Of a DNA stretch of 64,000 bases, positions 37,686 through 52,089 are shown in pieces. The notes under the pieces are model-generated. The model saw only the letters and a list, made by a program, of their open reading frames with translations. It had not been told where the DNA came from and searched no databases. This DNA comes from Luscinia megarhynchos. Taxonomy: Eukaryota; Chordata; Aves; Passeriformes; Turdidae. The translations under genes and the position numbers were made by a program. Location: positions 38,419,406 to 38,483,405 of the forward strand of contig JAPFBE010000002.1 in the NCBI GenBank assembly GCA_034336665.1, read 5' to 3'. The number at the start of each line of letters is the position of its first letter. Positions within the stretch are counted from its first letter, which is position 1.

Positions 37686-40600
37686 CAAAGTTTCCAGCTA
37701 TGAATGGAGAAATTCCTTTTTAATTTAAGAACAGCACCAATGTATCTTTAACTAAGTTGAAACCTAATTATATTAGATGATTTTATACTCTTTTAAACTA
37801 TTCCTTTTTGGGATATGGAGTAGTAACAGTCACCTGAAAACTGGTTTTTGTTTCAAGGTTCAAATTAGGATCTACCAAAAATGTTTGGTAATCTAAATTT
37901 TTGTTTAACTTTTATAAGGTTTTTCTCCTCATTCTGTCATTTTCTCATGGTCCTTTCCTGTCACTTCTAGTATCTTCCTGTGTAGAGAGCAGTTGAGGTG
38001 TGTCACCTCAGGATAGCCAGGGAGCTGCCAGGGTGATGTGAGGGCAGCTGGGGAAATCTCTTGTCTCTGAAAGGAACCAGATGAGCTGTGTGTGTGGAAA
38101 GGTTCCTGGGGAGCAGGAATTCCACAGACTCTGGGGAGTGGATCTGAGAATCTGAAATAACAGATGGGCCAGCAGGATGCAGGGTCAAATCTTTGGGCTA
38201 TAGAGAGGGGAGGGCTGGTGAAACAGGGCTGCAAGTTGTGCCTGATGTATTCTCAATTTATGGAGTCGTGACCATGGTGCTAGGATGCTGCACTGGGCTT
38301 TTTGATATAGAGCTCCCTTTCCCACAAGCTACCTTAGGATGAATTTCCAAAAGACATTTTGGAAGTATGAGTTTGCAGACATAAAATATCTCTCCATTCC
38401 ACAACCCGAACTCTCATATAACTGGGTTGCTATTGTTACTCAGTTCTAGAGAATTTCTCAGCAAAACCATTTCCTAGGTTAGCTGCATATAATTTCTCTT
38501 TGCTCTTGTGAGGCTTCTCACAATGAATCTCTCATTGCAGGGATGTATTTGTTCATATTTTTATTCTGCTGAGACTGCCCTCTCTTTTTCCTAGCTCACT
38601 GTTACATGAAACCACACTTCTGCTGAAGCACATAATACCAGCCAGGGACATTGTTCTGAACTGGATGCCTTGCTCTGTCTTACTCAGTATTTCACTTCAT
38701 GTGACAAAGTAAATGTTCAGATGATTATTCGGGAAAAGCAAATGCAATTTTTTCCCTTTGGCCTTTGTTCAACAGATGAGTTACTGTCTTTTCTTTAGTT
38801 TTTATCCTGTTATATGCAAAATATAAAAAAGTGCTAAAGATCCTATGGTCACTGTTTAGTTTTTATGGTAGCACACTGGTCTCACTTTCAGACTGTTAAA
38901 GCAGTGCTTCTGAGTAAGCCCTGTACCCAAATTATTGTAGGTTCCAAATTTCAATTAATCAAGTCTCACTAAGATTATGAGCTTCTTTTACAACCATCTC
39001 TGAAAAATTACATGAGTGAGTACTGTAGAAGAGTTGGACGATTTTGGTTTTAGTTTGGAAAACATTGGCACTGTTTTGATAGATTATTTTTTTCCTTTAC
39101 TATCTACTTCACTTGCTCTCCTGCTATGGTTTTCTCTGAAAAGCAATATTGTGTTTACCTAGTAAGTGAAGGATAAGTTGTTCCCAGCTGTCAAATAGGA
39201 AACTACAATTTGTGTGTGACCTAGAAAGATTTAATGGTAACGTCTTTTTCAGTGTCAGATTGGAAGGTTGGGGAAGCTGGGAGCAATTTGTGAGATTTTA
39301 AAAGGAAGCTGCTTCTCAATGCATGGAAAAATAAAATTGTGTGAGAGGGAAAATAGATCTTTCATTACTTGATAGAAAGCAATAGGGAAAAATAGAACTT
39401 TTTTTCCTTCAACTGGTAAAAAGATTTCTAAAAGTAAAGTAACATAAGATAGATTTTTATCTTAGAGTACCAGATATTGCTTTTTCTCCTAAGTAGACTA
39501 CCCAGGAACTACTGTACAAAAATTTTCTCCCTGCAGAACAAGTTACGGGAGACAGTAAATTCTATGCTTGCAATTCCAGCTGGATGGCTGAGTTTACTAC
39601 ACTCTCTGCCTTAGATTTGTGGGTGCAGAGATGTCCAAGTCACTCATGAATCACTTTACCATATTGAACAAGTCCCTCAGGGCTTTGGTCAGGCAGACCT
39701 TGCTGGACATTAACACCCCAGATAATTATCTATTGCTATCCATTCTTGTTTTGAGTAAATAGAGGGAGAAGGTTACAGTTGAGGAAGTTTGTGCCTTATT
39801 ACACGGTGACACATTTGATTTCAGCATAGTAATACATCTTCAACATTTTATTAATTTTTCTCTCCACACCATGAAGTGCCATGGCATGTATTTATTAAAG
39901 TTGTACCTGAGTATAAAGAACAATGGCCTGATTCTCTTGCTTTCACCATGAGTGCTGTGGTGTCACGCTGCAGAGCAGAATTGCTAGGACTCTTGATTGT
40001 GATAAAGTGTGAATCTTGTGGGCATGATGTTGCTTAGACATAGAGGTTGACTGCACTAACTTCTGCATATAAACTTTTATAGTCTGCTGAGTGCTTATTT
40101 CTCTTTAACATTAACCTAAAGTGTCTGTTAGATTCACTTTGTCGCAGTTAATAACCTGTTTTTATACTGATATATAATTAAATAGCATGAGATGTTTGGG
40201 TTGTTTTCTTATATATTTTTTTAATTTCCTGGTCATATGAATATCAATGCCTCTGGTTGTGTGGGGTCCTCTCCATTTGATTGTGAGAATTCTAGGACTT
40301 ATTACACTCTGATACTTTAGGGCATCCATATAATTCTCTTCTGTCTCAAGACTATGAATTTTATACTCTTTTCATTATATCAAATTGATGGTTTGTGCCT
40401 GTAGACATAGACTTATATTACATAGATACAGATATCATTACAGGAGTTTTGTATTTTGTTCATTGAAAAGCTTTTGTCTTAAAATGCAGTAGCTGTTCAA
40501 CTGATATTCTCAAAAGAACAGTCAGTCTCTCAGACAAGGTATCTGATTTTTTTACAATGCCGTTGACTGCACATGAATAATGTATGATTATGTCAGTCCA

Positions 40601-43239
40601 CCTCTAGTATTACTTGAAGGCTGAAGTACTTAGAAAATCTATTTAATGACATTTTTAGCCAAGCTGCATTGAATGCTGTTGTGGATGATGTAATGGCTCT
40701 TGATAGCATTTGGAAAGTTGCTGTTGTTAATTTATGTTTGTACAGATTCTAGCCAGCCAGTACGTTTAAGCCAGCTTGGTTATCTTACAGTTGGGACTTT
40801 TGGCAAACTGTTACAATCAGGATTTCCAGATGTAGTGCAAGCAGACTCTGATTCCACTGACACATATTTGAGTAGAATAACTCTAGATTTCCTTAGAGAT
40901 TCTCTCCACATATCATACGACTGAAATCTGACTCCACTAACCCTGGCACTTTAGTCAAATAAACAGCAATAATTGTAATGCAATTCAAGCTAGAATTTCA
41001 TATCTGTATGGCACAAAGTCTGAAGAAAAGTAGTGATTAGATGCAGTGTTTCCTTTGGGGATTACCTACAGATTTGACTAGAACTCTGTGAGCAATAAAT
41101 GATGCATCCATATCTTCAAAGCAGAGCAACATTATGAAGGCAAAACAATTTTTTTATCAGTTTCGAGTTGAGCACATATAAACAGGACAGCTTTAAAAAT
41201 TTGAAAAGAATAATGACATTCAAAATGGTAGGTATTTACAAAGCTGGTATTACATTAAAATGAATGCCAGAAGAGTTTTGCATCTGCTAAAGAAGTGATA
41301 TGAACAATTATGTGAGCTTTTGAAAATAATTGAGGAATAAGGGATTATTAATGAAGATATACTGAGTTTTCACTGCTGCTGAAGATTTAGAGGCATTTAT
41401 CAGGAACAGGGCAATCACTTAAAAAATTCCATAATTCCTGTTGACAAAATTCTATTCTGGAGCTTTGCACAACATGCATGAGCATAAAGAGTTCTTAGGA
41501 TGGTAACAGCAGAGAGGACAGTTTGTTTAATAAGACTGAGGAAGAAGCAGGGGATTTGACAGCCTCCAATGTCCTGAATAAAGAGTCTTCATTATGGTTG
41601 TCATAACTGAGTCGTATTCTGCCTGCTGCAACTTGCATACATCTAATCACACAAGGAGACAGGAGGTTTTACCCCTCTCATTTCCTTCTTCACTCAAGAG
41701 CAATTTGGTCTGAGATGATGATGATTCACAATGCTCTTTATTAGAAACGTTAAATAGAAAAAAGACAAACCTGTGTCCCTGTATACAGAAGCCATTAGCA
41801 ACTGATTCTCCAGGAGCCCATGAAAAGATAACCAGGAACAGAATAGAAAATTCAGGAAGATCTCTGAAGTGAGAGAAGTCTGACACAGTACTGTAAGTTG
41901 CAGATGCATTCACTTAACATATGCCATGTGCACTGAAGGTGAAAATATCTGGAATTAATTTCCCCTCACTAAAAGGATGAGATCTGAATTATGGTGACCT
42001 TCTTGCAGAAGTTAATGCAATTCCTAGATTGGGGGTAACCAATGAATGGACATGCTTTTAAAGGGGCATGCAGAGACCTGGTGAGAATGTGGAAGTCTCT
42101 GAAGAAAAGCATGCAATCAAATAGATATTTTGAGTATGAGTAAGAAAAAGCACATAAGAAACTGCCTGGTTGCTATGACCTTAAACAAGGACCTTTCAGA
42201 TGAAAATCCACTTTGATACCATCAACCCGCTTTAGGTTTAGCTTAGCTTTAACCTAGCAGAAATGGAATATTCAGTACTGTCTTTGTGCAGATCACAAGA
42301 TTTTAGAAGTCCTAAAAGATCTAAGTAAGAGTCTGTGCCTTACAATATGATAAAATCAATGTTGAACCCTCAAGTCCTACAAAGTGTTCCTTACTACTAG
42401 CAGACAGATATATAGTGGTTGTCTAAGCAATAAAACTCTCTTAGGCAAGGAAAAAGTCTTATGTAGCATTGCTTGTGATCAACCTGAAGATTCTTTAAGA
42501 TTTCATTCATTAAAGGTGACCACGGCCAGGGATTCTGAGATGCCTGGACCTCTGAATCAGTGATGCGAAGTTAAACAGTTTTATTACCTTCTCTCCTCAA
42601 TGCCCTTTGTGTATATTTAGCATAATAAAAAAACCCCCAAAAATCAAACCAGTAGATTCTAGTTTCAGCATAATAACTCTGTGGCATGCTGAGTAAATGA
42701 GGGTTTTTTTCCCCCCCTGTCCTGTTAAAACAGTTGAAATATTCAACTATTGTTGAATGTATATAGGTATATCGGTCTTAAGAGTAATTGGCAGTAGAAA
42801 AAGAACATCAATACTAAAGATTAAAAATTGTCTGAGATATAAGGAACTATTTATCTTGTTTCCCTCCTTAGTGCAGTTAATTTTTCTTACAGTTGGATAT
42901 AGATGTTATTTTACTACTTGCACTTCTTACACATCTCTTCCATTGGAAATATGGATCAAATTAATCTATCATTTATGTCTTTTCTTAACCTGTCTGGGAC
43001 TGAGATATGCTTTCATTGTTTAAGTAGAAGATTTGAATGGCTATAGTGGAGATATGTGGCATAGTATATTTAAGCTATTCGTGATCCTCTTTAAGAAATC
43101 ACTTGGTTTGCTACCATGATACCATTCTTGGCACTGTTTTCAGGAGCACCAAGCTTTCAGCCTGTGTTCTTGGATGAAACTGTTAACATTGAAAGGAATA
43201 AAGGAGGACTAAGCAGTATGTGAGTGACCAAAATTTTGG
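37686..43239. other. Unique-looking non-coding DNA
   Basis: No gene was recognised. A 7-bp hairpin with a 3-base loop, TGAGGTG/CACCTCA, lies at 37994-38010. The parts near 40690-40990 and 41120-41360 have dense ATTA-type motifs of the kind seen in conserved non-coding elements, but nothing decisive. Confidence 0.55.
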
Positions 43240-43802
43240 TGGGGAGGAAACTGCTTGTGAGCCAGCAGCATGCCCTGGCAGCAATGAAGTCATTAACAGG
43301 ACTGTGGTTAGATTAAAGGAGGAGATTATTCCTTTGTTTGTTGGGCTGCTAACAAAAGGGAAATTACAAACTGGAGCACAGTGAAGAGTTACCAAGATGG
43401 ATGGGAAACTGGTGCATTTGCCCTGTGAGGAGGGGCTGAGGGAATGGGGCTCATTCACCCTGGGGAAGAGTGGAAAGCTAACAGTGACCAGAAGGTTAGC
43501 GAGGAAACACAGCCAGGCTCATCACTGAGATATATGGCAGGAAAATGAAAGGCAAGAACTGTGAACTGAAAAAAAAGAATATTTAGACTGCCAGATATAG
43601 CAAAAAGCTATTTCACCTTGAAAACAACTAAGTATGGGAACACCATTGATGGGAAGTCTTCATTGTAGGAGGATTTCAAGGCCTGCCTAGAAGAAGCCCT
43701 GAGAAACTCAGTCGGACCTTATGGCTGACCCTGCCTAATGCCAGAGATTGGTCCAAAGACCACTGAGGTCCCTCACAACTTGACTAGTCCTATGAGCCTG
43801 TA
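43240..43802 (+). mobile_element. Old CR1 LINE 3' region with decayed ORF2 end
   Basis: This is a plus-strand CR1. It enters at the ORF2 C-terminal coding part (GTGAGCCAGCAGCATGCCCT, 'ctggcagcaatgaag'), continues with GAGGAGGGGCTGAGGGAATG and 'tcaccctggggaag' (the CR1 'rlreLGLfsLek' region), then the 3' UTR ('ggaggatttcaaggcctgcc', 'gaggtccctcacaacttgac'), and ends with a decayed terminal repeat (TCCTATGAGCCTGTA). Divergence is high and the reading frame is destroyed, so it is one of the older insertions here. Confidence 0.8.
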
Positions 43803-44313
43803 AAATAGAAGACTTCTGCAGACAGTCTTAAAACCTCCTTGTGGCAAACTGGGTTCCCTTTTCCATATTCTATTGTTCACACATCTAAGATAACCTAAAA
43901 ATGTAGACAGATAAACTAGGCTTTAAAAATGTACACCTGAACAAAAGCAAGAGGTCCTCTTAGACCTTGGAGCTATGTATGCTGGACAACCTAGGCTCTA
44001 TATTTTCTGACTGCTTCCTAAAGGCAATTTAGGCAGAAGCAGGCAAAGTTTGGGTCAGATTAATCTTCCTTGCTTGCTGTATGGGACAAAACACAGTGAC
44101 ATATATCAGTGATGCATTGGAACAGCCCACTAACACACCAGTCCTCACAGGGATCTAGTTACTTGAGATGTCACTGGACTGAGGATTTTCAGCTGTGATG
44201 AAGTTTGAAATGCAATGAGTGTGATTAAAGGAACCAGGTGTCAATTTTGGGAGCAAGACTTTTCTAGCTGGCTATTAATATGTGGAAGGCAAAATGTGAA
44301 ACTATGAGTTACA

Positions 44314-44329
44314 CAAAATTATAATTTTG
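44314..44329. repeat. Perfect 16-bp palindrome CAAAATTATAATTTTG
   Basis: The sequence equals its own reverse complement over 16 bases. It is AT-rich, so chance is a reasonable explanation. Confidence 0.7.
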
Positions 44330-46153
44330 CAAAAAAGTAATTAACTGACTTCTACCCTACCTAGACAGAAGGTGCAATGCTACTTTGGAAGGCTGCTTGT
44401 TTCAGAGAAGCTTTCGAAGATACTGATTTTAAAAGACTACAAACTCTTGCCCTTTTTGATATTTCTCTGTAGTCTTGGCATACTACTGTGACCACACTTA
44501 CAGCTTTGTCCTTCTCTAACATTTGCTGTCTGGCTGACTGCACCTTCATATTACCTTTTTTAATTCCTTACTTTTTAGCAGTGAATTATTTTATCAGAAA
44601 AAAACTCACAGCATTTGCATTCTATTAAGAAACACTGAACTCATTCTTTATGATTGGTACAATGGTGGCAATCATTTTCATTTGCACAGAAATTCATTTC
44701 AAAGCCCCTAACAAATTGGTATATGGTGACAGGCGAAGAACTCTAATTTCATTACTAAATTGCGGTCATTTCAAAGGGTCAAAATAAGCATCTGCTTAAT
44801 AACCTTGCTCTTGCAGAAAGCAGTGTGAAAAGTTTGAAAGAGAGCAGTTTAAAGTGTTTCCTTTTTAATGCATCTTAATATAAAGAAAATAATCTTCGAC
44901 TAAATAATAGTTTTCAGAATCCTTATGCAGTTATGATTAAGTCCTAGCAGGATATAATGATGCCATGCTGCACAGGTATTTGCTGGAGATAGTAATGTAT
45001 CTGTCTTGCAGTACATTTGGGAAAGTCACCCAGCCACCTCAGATATCATACCTTCTGTGTGTAGTGCCTTCAGCCACATGTGGGCAGACTCAGAGAATTT
45101 AAACAGACAACTGAGGAGACATAAAGATGGCTTGTTTGCTCATAATCTTCACTCAGAAAGGAATTAAAAGCAGATGGTAAATCAGAGGTTTTCTCTGTCT
45201 AGTCACTGGGAAACTATGCTCAGGAGTGATGTTTTGAAGATGCACTTGTAATCAGAATGATGTTTCATTTCATCTGCTGAAAGTTTGATAACAAAGTAAG
45301 TACAAGATGGAAAGCATAGACAATTAGCTTAAAACAGTGACTAATGCATCAACTCTTCTCTCTGAGCCAGCTCAAGTCTTTGTGAAAGAGTAGACAGAGC
45401 TTGCTACTCCTGATGCTGTCAAGGCAAGATGTCAGCTGCAGTTGCCTAGTGGGACCTTTCCTCTGTCACAATAACCATGTTCTCCACCTCAGCCTCCTTC
45501 TCTGTGGCAGCAGCAGGACCGAAGGGCTGTTCAAGGGAGAGAAGCTGCATGTGGGGCATTCTGCTGTCAGGGACATCTTTTACTTATACCTACTGTTTCT
45601 TGTAAAGGCTGACTCTTGTAAAACCAGTGTGGACTCTGCATCATGGAAAAATTAGAATAGATAGTTCTTCCCTTAACGATATCTGGTTTCAAAGGCACTT
45701 CCTGTGAAGTTTTTTTCCCTATTAGATTTCCATGGTTTTGTGTGAACTGAAATACCTCCATGGAATTCCAAGGCATGAAGGGGAACAAGTGACTTAATTT
45801 ATAAAGTAAATCTTGTTGTGGCAGGTCAGCTTTCAGACACAGAGAAGCAGACATTGTTAGTGAAACTGGTGCTACAGGAACCTAAATATCTCAGTGTGAT
45901 TTTCTTTTTAAGTCTGCAATATAAAAGCGTCAGGAACCTAAATACAGTGGACAAAGTCTAAGATTATCAAGCAGAAGACATCCAATAAATTCTTATTATA
46001 TGACTTGTCTCCTAGTGAATGTCATTTCTTATAGCTTTAATAAAGCAGTTTGTATGTTAAAATGGTAGATAAATTAGCCATTTTTCTTCCCTCCCTGTTG
46101 TATTGATCCCTGAACATTTTTCTGTTTCTCACATCTATAGACATTGTTCCAGC

Positions 46154-46187
46154 AGAATCATAGACTGTTTAGTTTGATGGAATTTCA
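46154..46187 (-). mobile_element. Possible CR1 3'-terminal scrap
   Basis: AGAATCATAGACTGTTTAGT followed by 'ttgatggaatttc' resembles the minus-strand CR1 terminus (agaatcatagaatggtttgg-ttggaagggac). The match covers only about 34 bases and is imperfect, so this may be chance. Confidence 0.3.
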
Positions 46188-49100
46188 ATTTCCTATAAAA
46201 CTAGAGAAGTCCCTAGTTCTGGAGATTAACTGCCTTTAGATATTGTTTTGGCACAATGCTGATTGTACACTAGCCAGCTGATTTAAAAGCAACTTTTGTC
46301 TCATCAGTAAAAGAAGCTGCTTCACGTAATTTTGGGATAAGTAACAGATTCTGTTCATAGATGTCTGCATGTCTGTGTATTTATACTTATATGAATATCC
46401 ATATACAAATTTGGTTTATGTGGTTGAAAACATCCTCAGGGTGATAGAGTTACTTCTCTGTAGCTTCTCTTGCTCTCTCTACTTCCTCTAAGACTACTGC
46501 TCTTTCTTTAGCCCAGCTGGTATGAAGGCTTTAGGCTTTAATTTAGGCTCTCATGAGGCTCTGAGGCATTGGGTGGGTTTAAATGCTTATAATGTCTACA
46601 TTTTCAGAAGCAGTGTTTTAGAGCTTTGAACTAGAGCAAATTGAAAGCTATACATTAGGCTGAAGCAGTGGGGAAATGTCTCTGGTGCCTCTTACACTTT
46701 TTAAAAGCTGAACACTTCACAGCTGCTCATGAATGCACCATATTTCTATTTTAGGGTACACCTCCTGGGTATTAAAATAGCTGCAGAGCATGCCCAACAC
46801 AGTGTTCGAAGGCTTTGAACTTTGCTAGGTTAGAAGTCTTTCAAAAGACCAGGAGAGCTAAGCAAGGACCATGTGCTTGGGGAAGGAGCATTTCTCATAT
46901 CCCACATAGTTTTGAAGTAGCCTTGTTGAAAAAGAGTAGAGTGTACAGTCTGGTGTTCTACCTCTCTCATATAGAAACAGATGGTGGATTTTTATTTTTT
47001 TAAGTATCCTCTAAAGGTATGGATTTTATATCTTAAGCTGCATTATGCAGCCTCTCATTTAACAAATTTAAGTTTTGTCTTTAATTTTTACATGTATTTT
47101 TTACCTGACAGTGCATTGAGGGTAGAGGCAGAAACTGGGGAAGAGACACTAAACTGTGTCACTCCACTGAACTTCTGTGGAGTTGTGATTCCTATTGAGG
47201 AGGATTTGACATCGCATTTTAGAAATAATTCTGTTTTACTCTTCCCAAATTTCAACTCTATAGAGTAGTCATAAGCATCAAAACCACATTTCATTTCTGC
47301 AGGCATGCAGCTCAGTCTCATTCTATATTTAGCCAATTCAGAAGCAAAAAACACAACTCTACTTGTCTTTTATATATAACTGACATCCACAGATGCTCCA
47401 GCACAAGATGTAGTTACTGCTTGTGATAAAAATCTGACAGAGCACTCAGTGCAGGCCAAGGATGAAAACTTCTGCATTTACAATTTTGCTAGTGGTTTCT
47501 TTAAGTGGATTCATATTGGAGAAATTAATGGAAGAAGAACATCAAGGTTTTCCAAATGGAAACATCTTTGGCTTGGGGAGTCTTGAGTTACTGGAGTCTG
47601 GGAGAAGTATATTTGGCCTTTACCCACAATATTCTAGATAGCTACTCCTGATAGTGGTAGCAAGTCAGAGACTTCCCCCAGGTGGTCCTTGGGATGTCCA
47701 GAGGCAAATCACAAACTGAGATGCTGACAGTTTTACTAGGTACAAGAACAGAAGTTTGGGGTACTGCTTCTAAGGCAGGATAGAAAACATTCATATCTTT
47801 AAGTGAATGTTTGGTTATCTACTTTACCAAATGTATAAGCAATTAAAAACAAGTGGAGTTATTTTAAAGAGATTGCCAAGAAAAGAACAGGGTTGTGGTA
47901 TATATACTTCTAAAGAAATTGTGTCATTCTAAGAATTCAGATGATTAGGAATTCATAACTAAATGAAGACATGAATGTAATAGTGCACTTCCACATCTTA
48001 CTGGAAAGAAGACAATCAAATAGACACTAATACCAAATATTTGTATAAGATTTAATACTAATGCTAATATAAGTCAAAGGAGATAAGATTCAAATTACAG
48101 TAGTCAACTCACTACTGCAATTTATAACCTTAGAATTAATGTGAACTGAAATTCCAGGTGTGGACAGGAAGAATGTATTACTTGAGCTGCATTAATGACT
48201 TCTTGACGAGAATGATAGAACATGCAAGTCCTCAATGGAGGATGTTACAAATGCAAAATGTAGACCCAACAGGAAATTGGAAAATCACTTAGACAAGGCA
48301 CCTGTCAGAGACTGCTTTTGCTGACATTTTGGTCATTACACAGGCTCTGCTGTGTCTCAGTGTGGATTATCAGTATTTCACAGAGTACATCCTTCATTAT
48401 TTATACACTTCATCACAAGTTAGCAAATTTCCCTCCTGCTTTATAAAACTGGAAGAACTCCACGTAGCATGATGTTGAACTAGTAACAAACAGACTGATG
48501 GCTGATTTAAAAAGAAACTGCTAGAAGCAAGAATTTTTCCTGTGGGAGACAGAATGAAAGCTCTCCCATTTACATCTCTTAATAAATTTCTATATAATGA
48601 AGTAAAGTGCTGTTTCATTTACAACGTGCTTGGTATGGTTCTGATTCCTAGTGCCCTTTGGAAAAAATTATCTGAATTTGATTGTAGTAGAAATCGATCA
48701 AAACCTATTATTCATATTTTCATCTTCTATATTCAGATTCTACATATTCTATATGTATCTTCTAAACATTGTAATGTGCTGAAAAGTGTATAGTTTCAGA
48801 TGTGGGAAACAACTGACATTTTTGGGTTTTAAAGGGCATTTTTAAGCAGAATACAGTTGTATATGGTGCAACTAGAAAAACAAATTAATTATTTTTCAAA
48901 TTTGTTTTAGCTATTATTATGATGAGGATACCTTGCTCTTGCCAAAAGAGGAGGACGAAATGTATTCATTTAAAATTGAGTAAATCAGGAAAAGCAGTAA
49001 CAGCTTCTGAGGAAAATTGTGCAGAAATATAAAAAGCAAATATAAAATACGAGGATTTGGATCTGGAAGTGAGGGAGTTGTCAAATGTCTTAGAAAAAAT

Positions 49101-49275
49101 GATGTGTTGACACTGAGTTGAGAAATTATAGCACTTTTTTATGGGTGGCTGAGAAAATTCTAATACCAGTAACTCACTGAAAAAATCCTTACACTAAACC
49201 AGCCACAAAAACATCTGTGACTGCTGTGTTATAAAGAAATGGAGTCTCTTATGAACCATCATGCAGAGGATTTGA

Positions 49276-49295
49276 GGGGAGGGAGGGGATTTGGG
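49276..49295 (+). repeat. G-quadruplex motif on the plus strand
   Basis: Four G-tracts of 4, 3, 4 and 3 Gs are separated by A, A and ATTT, fitting the canonical G3+N1-7 pattern. No gene start or other regulatory landmark is recognisable next to it. Confidence 0.75.
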
Positions 49296-49882
49296 TGTTT
49301 CTTTTGTGAAATCAAAGCTGTGTTTTCACAGCACCTAGAACCTGTAGCATACAAGCAAGTCCACTTAGGAAGAATATAACTTTTATTACTTCAAGTTCAT
49401 GACATCAAAGTTTTTCTTGGAGTTACAGTACTGCTTGTTGTCTTATACTTTTGTCTTGATTCTCCTGAGTTATTAATGTGCTTTTTAACAAGGTCCTTTT
49501 CTTTTTCACAGATTCAAATTTCCATTTACTCATATCCATATCTTAGGAGGTCTGTACTTCCCAGAAGGAGTCCTTTTTATAATGTTTTGCTCTGTGCTGT
49601 TTCATTGGCATTTTTATGTCTAAGCAAGTTTAATAATGGAAATTAGGGGAATAGAACACTGCAGTGTGGGAGGAGGAAAGACAGTGTTCTATTCTGAAAG
49701 GGAAAAATTTCTTTGTTGTCATTAAAAGAATGTGGGGGAAGGATTTTTTAATTCATATGCCTCCTTCAATGCCTGGTGCTCTGAAGAAGGTGGTTGCCTA
49801 CAACCCTACCATTTGCTTAACACTGGCTTGGACTGTCATATGCATAGATAAGCTTCTTCTATTCTTTAGCCAAAATTTCTGT

Positions 49883-49992
49883 AGAGGAAAGAAAAAAGAC
49901 AAAAAAAAAAATAAAAGAGAAAAAAGGAAAGATAAGAAAAAAGGGAAAAGGAAGGAAAGGAGAAGGAAAGGGGATGGAAGAAGAAAGGAGAA
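49883..49992 (+). repeat. 110-bp purine-rich tract
   Basis: Of 110 bases only four are pyrimidines (C49900, T49912, T49933, T49975). The 5' half is A-rich with short G interruptions and the 3' half is (GGAAAGGA)-like. It creates a lysine/arginine-rich stretch in the open frame 49664-50170, which explains that frame's length: AAA, AAG, AGG and GAA codons contain no stop. Confidence 0.9.
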
Positions 49993-52089
49993 TAAATTTT
50001 GTCAGGATCCTTCTGTCAGGGAAGAGATGATGCCTTATAAGAAAAAATCAGCTTCCCATTGGTATATTCTGGCTAAGATTTTCTTTGCTGCTTTTTTTTT
50101 AAATCAGCCTAGAGCTCTTTTTCCCACATTCTCATGGGCATGCACTAACTTACATGATCTTGGTCTATAGCCCCAGTGGCTGCAAAAAGCAATTTTTAAA
50201 GCAATTACAGAAACCCAAAACCCAGATGCAACTACAAAGAATTCTCAATGCATTATTTAAAAGGCAGGAGAAGCTTTAAATTTTAATTAGTTATTAGACT
50301 TGAAAACACCTATTTAGAGGAAGCCTCAGGTTTTGACTTTCCAATGGTGTCAATGTTGGAATCTAGTGAAACTAGTCTAGAATCCCTCCCTCATACCAAA
50401 GAGCAGCTGAAAAAAAAGAAATGAATGAAACAGTCTTCCCATGTGAAAAAAGTTACTTCACCTGTTAAGTCTGTGTATGCAAACATTGATCTAGTGAAAG
50501 GAGTTTGAATAATTGATTTGAAGCCTTATCTTTGCAAGGGAGTTCAGAAAGGTTTTAGTTAATGCAGAATTATTTCCATCATGTCAGAGTGTTTTCTACT
50601 TCAAAAATTTCAGCTATTGTCTGATTCCCAAAAAGCTCAATGTGATTATGAAATTTTAAGCAAAATTTCTCAGATGTAGGGAAATGAATGGAAAAATATC
50701 TCAACCAAAACAAATTATAAAAAACAGCCACTCATATACTTTCTTTTACATTGGTAAGGTACTAAATTTCTTTGTAAATATTACCCAAATGACTTAAAAA
50801 CAGAAAATCCCAAGAAATCCATTGGATAGATAGGGAAAATGTGTAGTTTATCTAAATTCCCCAGCAAGGTCTTGGTAGACATGTGAAAAGAAGGGCATTG
50901 AATTTTTGCAAACTTGCAGAAACAGCAAGTCCTGAAATAAGGACTGCTGCTCTCAGTCAATTGTTTGTTGTTGGCCCCTGTGTTTTTATGTGCACATATT
51001 TTTTTTTTTAATGATTACTGCTTAGATAGGAGATATTCTGAAATACATTGATTACATATCAGAAGTAATTTGAATGGAGAAAAGAAAATTTTGCATAATT
51101 TTCAAATTTTCCTGAGCAAATATGTTCTCTAATAAGTATTCATCCACTTTCTGCTTGGACATGCAGGGGCAGTATCACTTTCTGCTTGTCAACATTTACA
51201 CAAAGGCCATTTATCAAGCTGAAAGACTGATTTGGAGTATTCAGGCTGGTTCTGTTTTGAACATACCTCATGACAAAACTTCTCTTGTCATCTGTAGTGG
51301 GAAGATTAGGATTCATAATCTAGTTCTCTGATAATGTAATGATGCAAGAGTTATGATCACAGTTCTTTCATAATAGCAGAGAGGGAGTTAATTCCGCCTT
51401 TTCTGAGATACTCAAATGACAAATATACCACTTGATTCACGTATGACTACAAAGAATCACAACTGGCATGGCTCATAAATACACAGCATTTCTTTGACTT
51501 TCACAGGGTTATGCAGCACTTCTTTTCTTGCCACATTGTGTGCTACTATGACTTTTTTTTAGTTTAATTTAGTTTTTTTACTAACAGGTAATCAGTGGGT
51601 ATTGGTTGCATTAAGGGTCATATTTACTGGATATGGATATGGTCTTCCAGTCTTTTCAGACCTCTGACCTCTGCACATTTGTGTATTTCTACAGCACTGA
51701 AAAAAGTAAATCAGAAATCAGATATTCTAATACTATAATATGCTGTACTATCATCTCATCAGTTTTTAATTCTGCCACTTGCTGTAAGCCCAAGTTGAAT
51801 TTCCAGCACCAGAATGGATGACCTCAAAAATTATCCCAGAGCTCCAAATCTTGAAAATATTTTATTTGCAGACTGAGGTCAAGGAATAGCAATATGAAGC
51901 ACATTAACAAAATGCTAATACAAAAAAACTTTTCCTCCCTTCCTATGACTTGAACATCTTGGTCACTCCATAGCTCTGTAGTCAGCCCAAGTCACTACAG
52001 TGTTGAACTATGGGGATCCAAAAAGTGTGGCTTTATAATCAATTCTGGAAACAAGTTATATTAAAAATTTGGGCTTAAAAAGCTTGCAG

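Noticed and set aside
41460..41640. Possible second LTR (AATAAA at 41577-41582 followed by CTTCATTATGG)
   Set aside because: No TG...CA inverted ends or target duplication could be found around it.
49664..50170. Longest open frame (168 codons), lysine/arginine-rich
   Set aside because: Its length is explained by the purine tract at 49883-49992, which cannot encode stops in this frame. Nothing around it looks like a domain.
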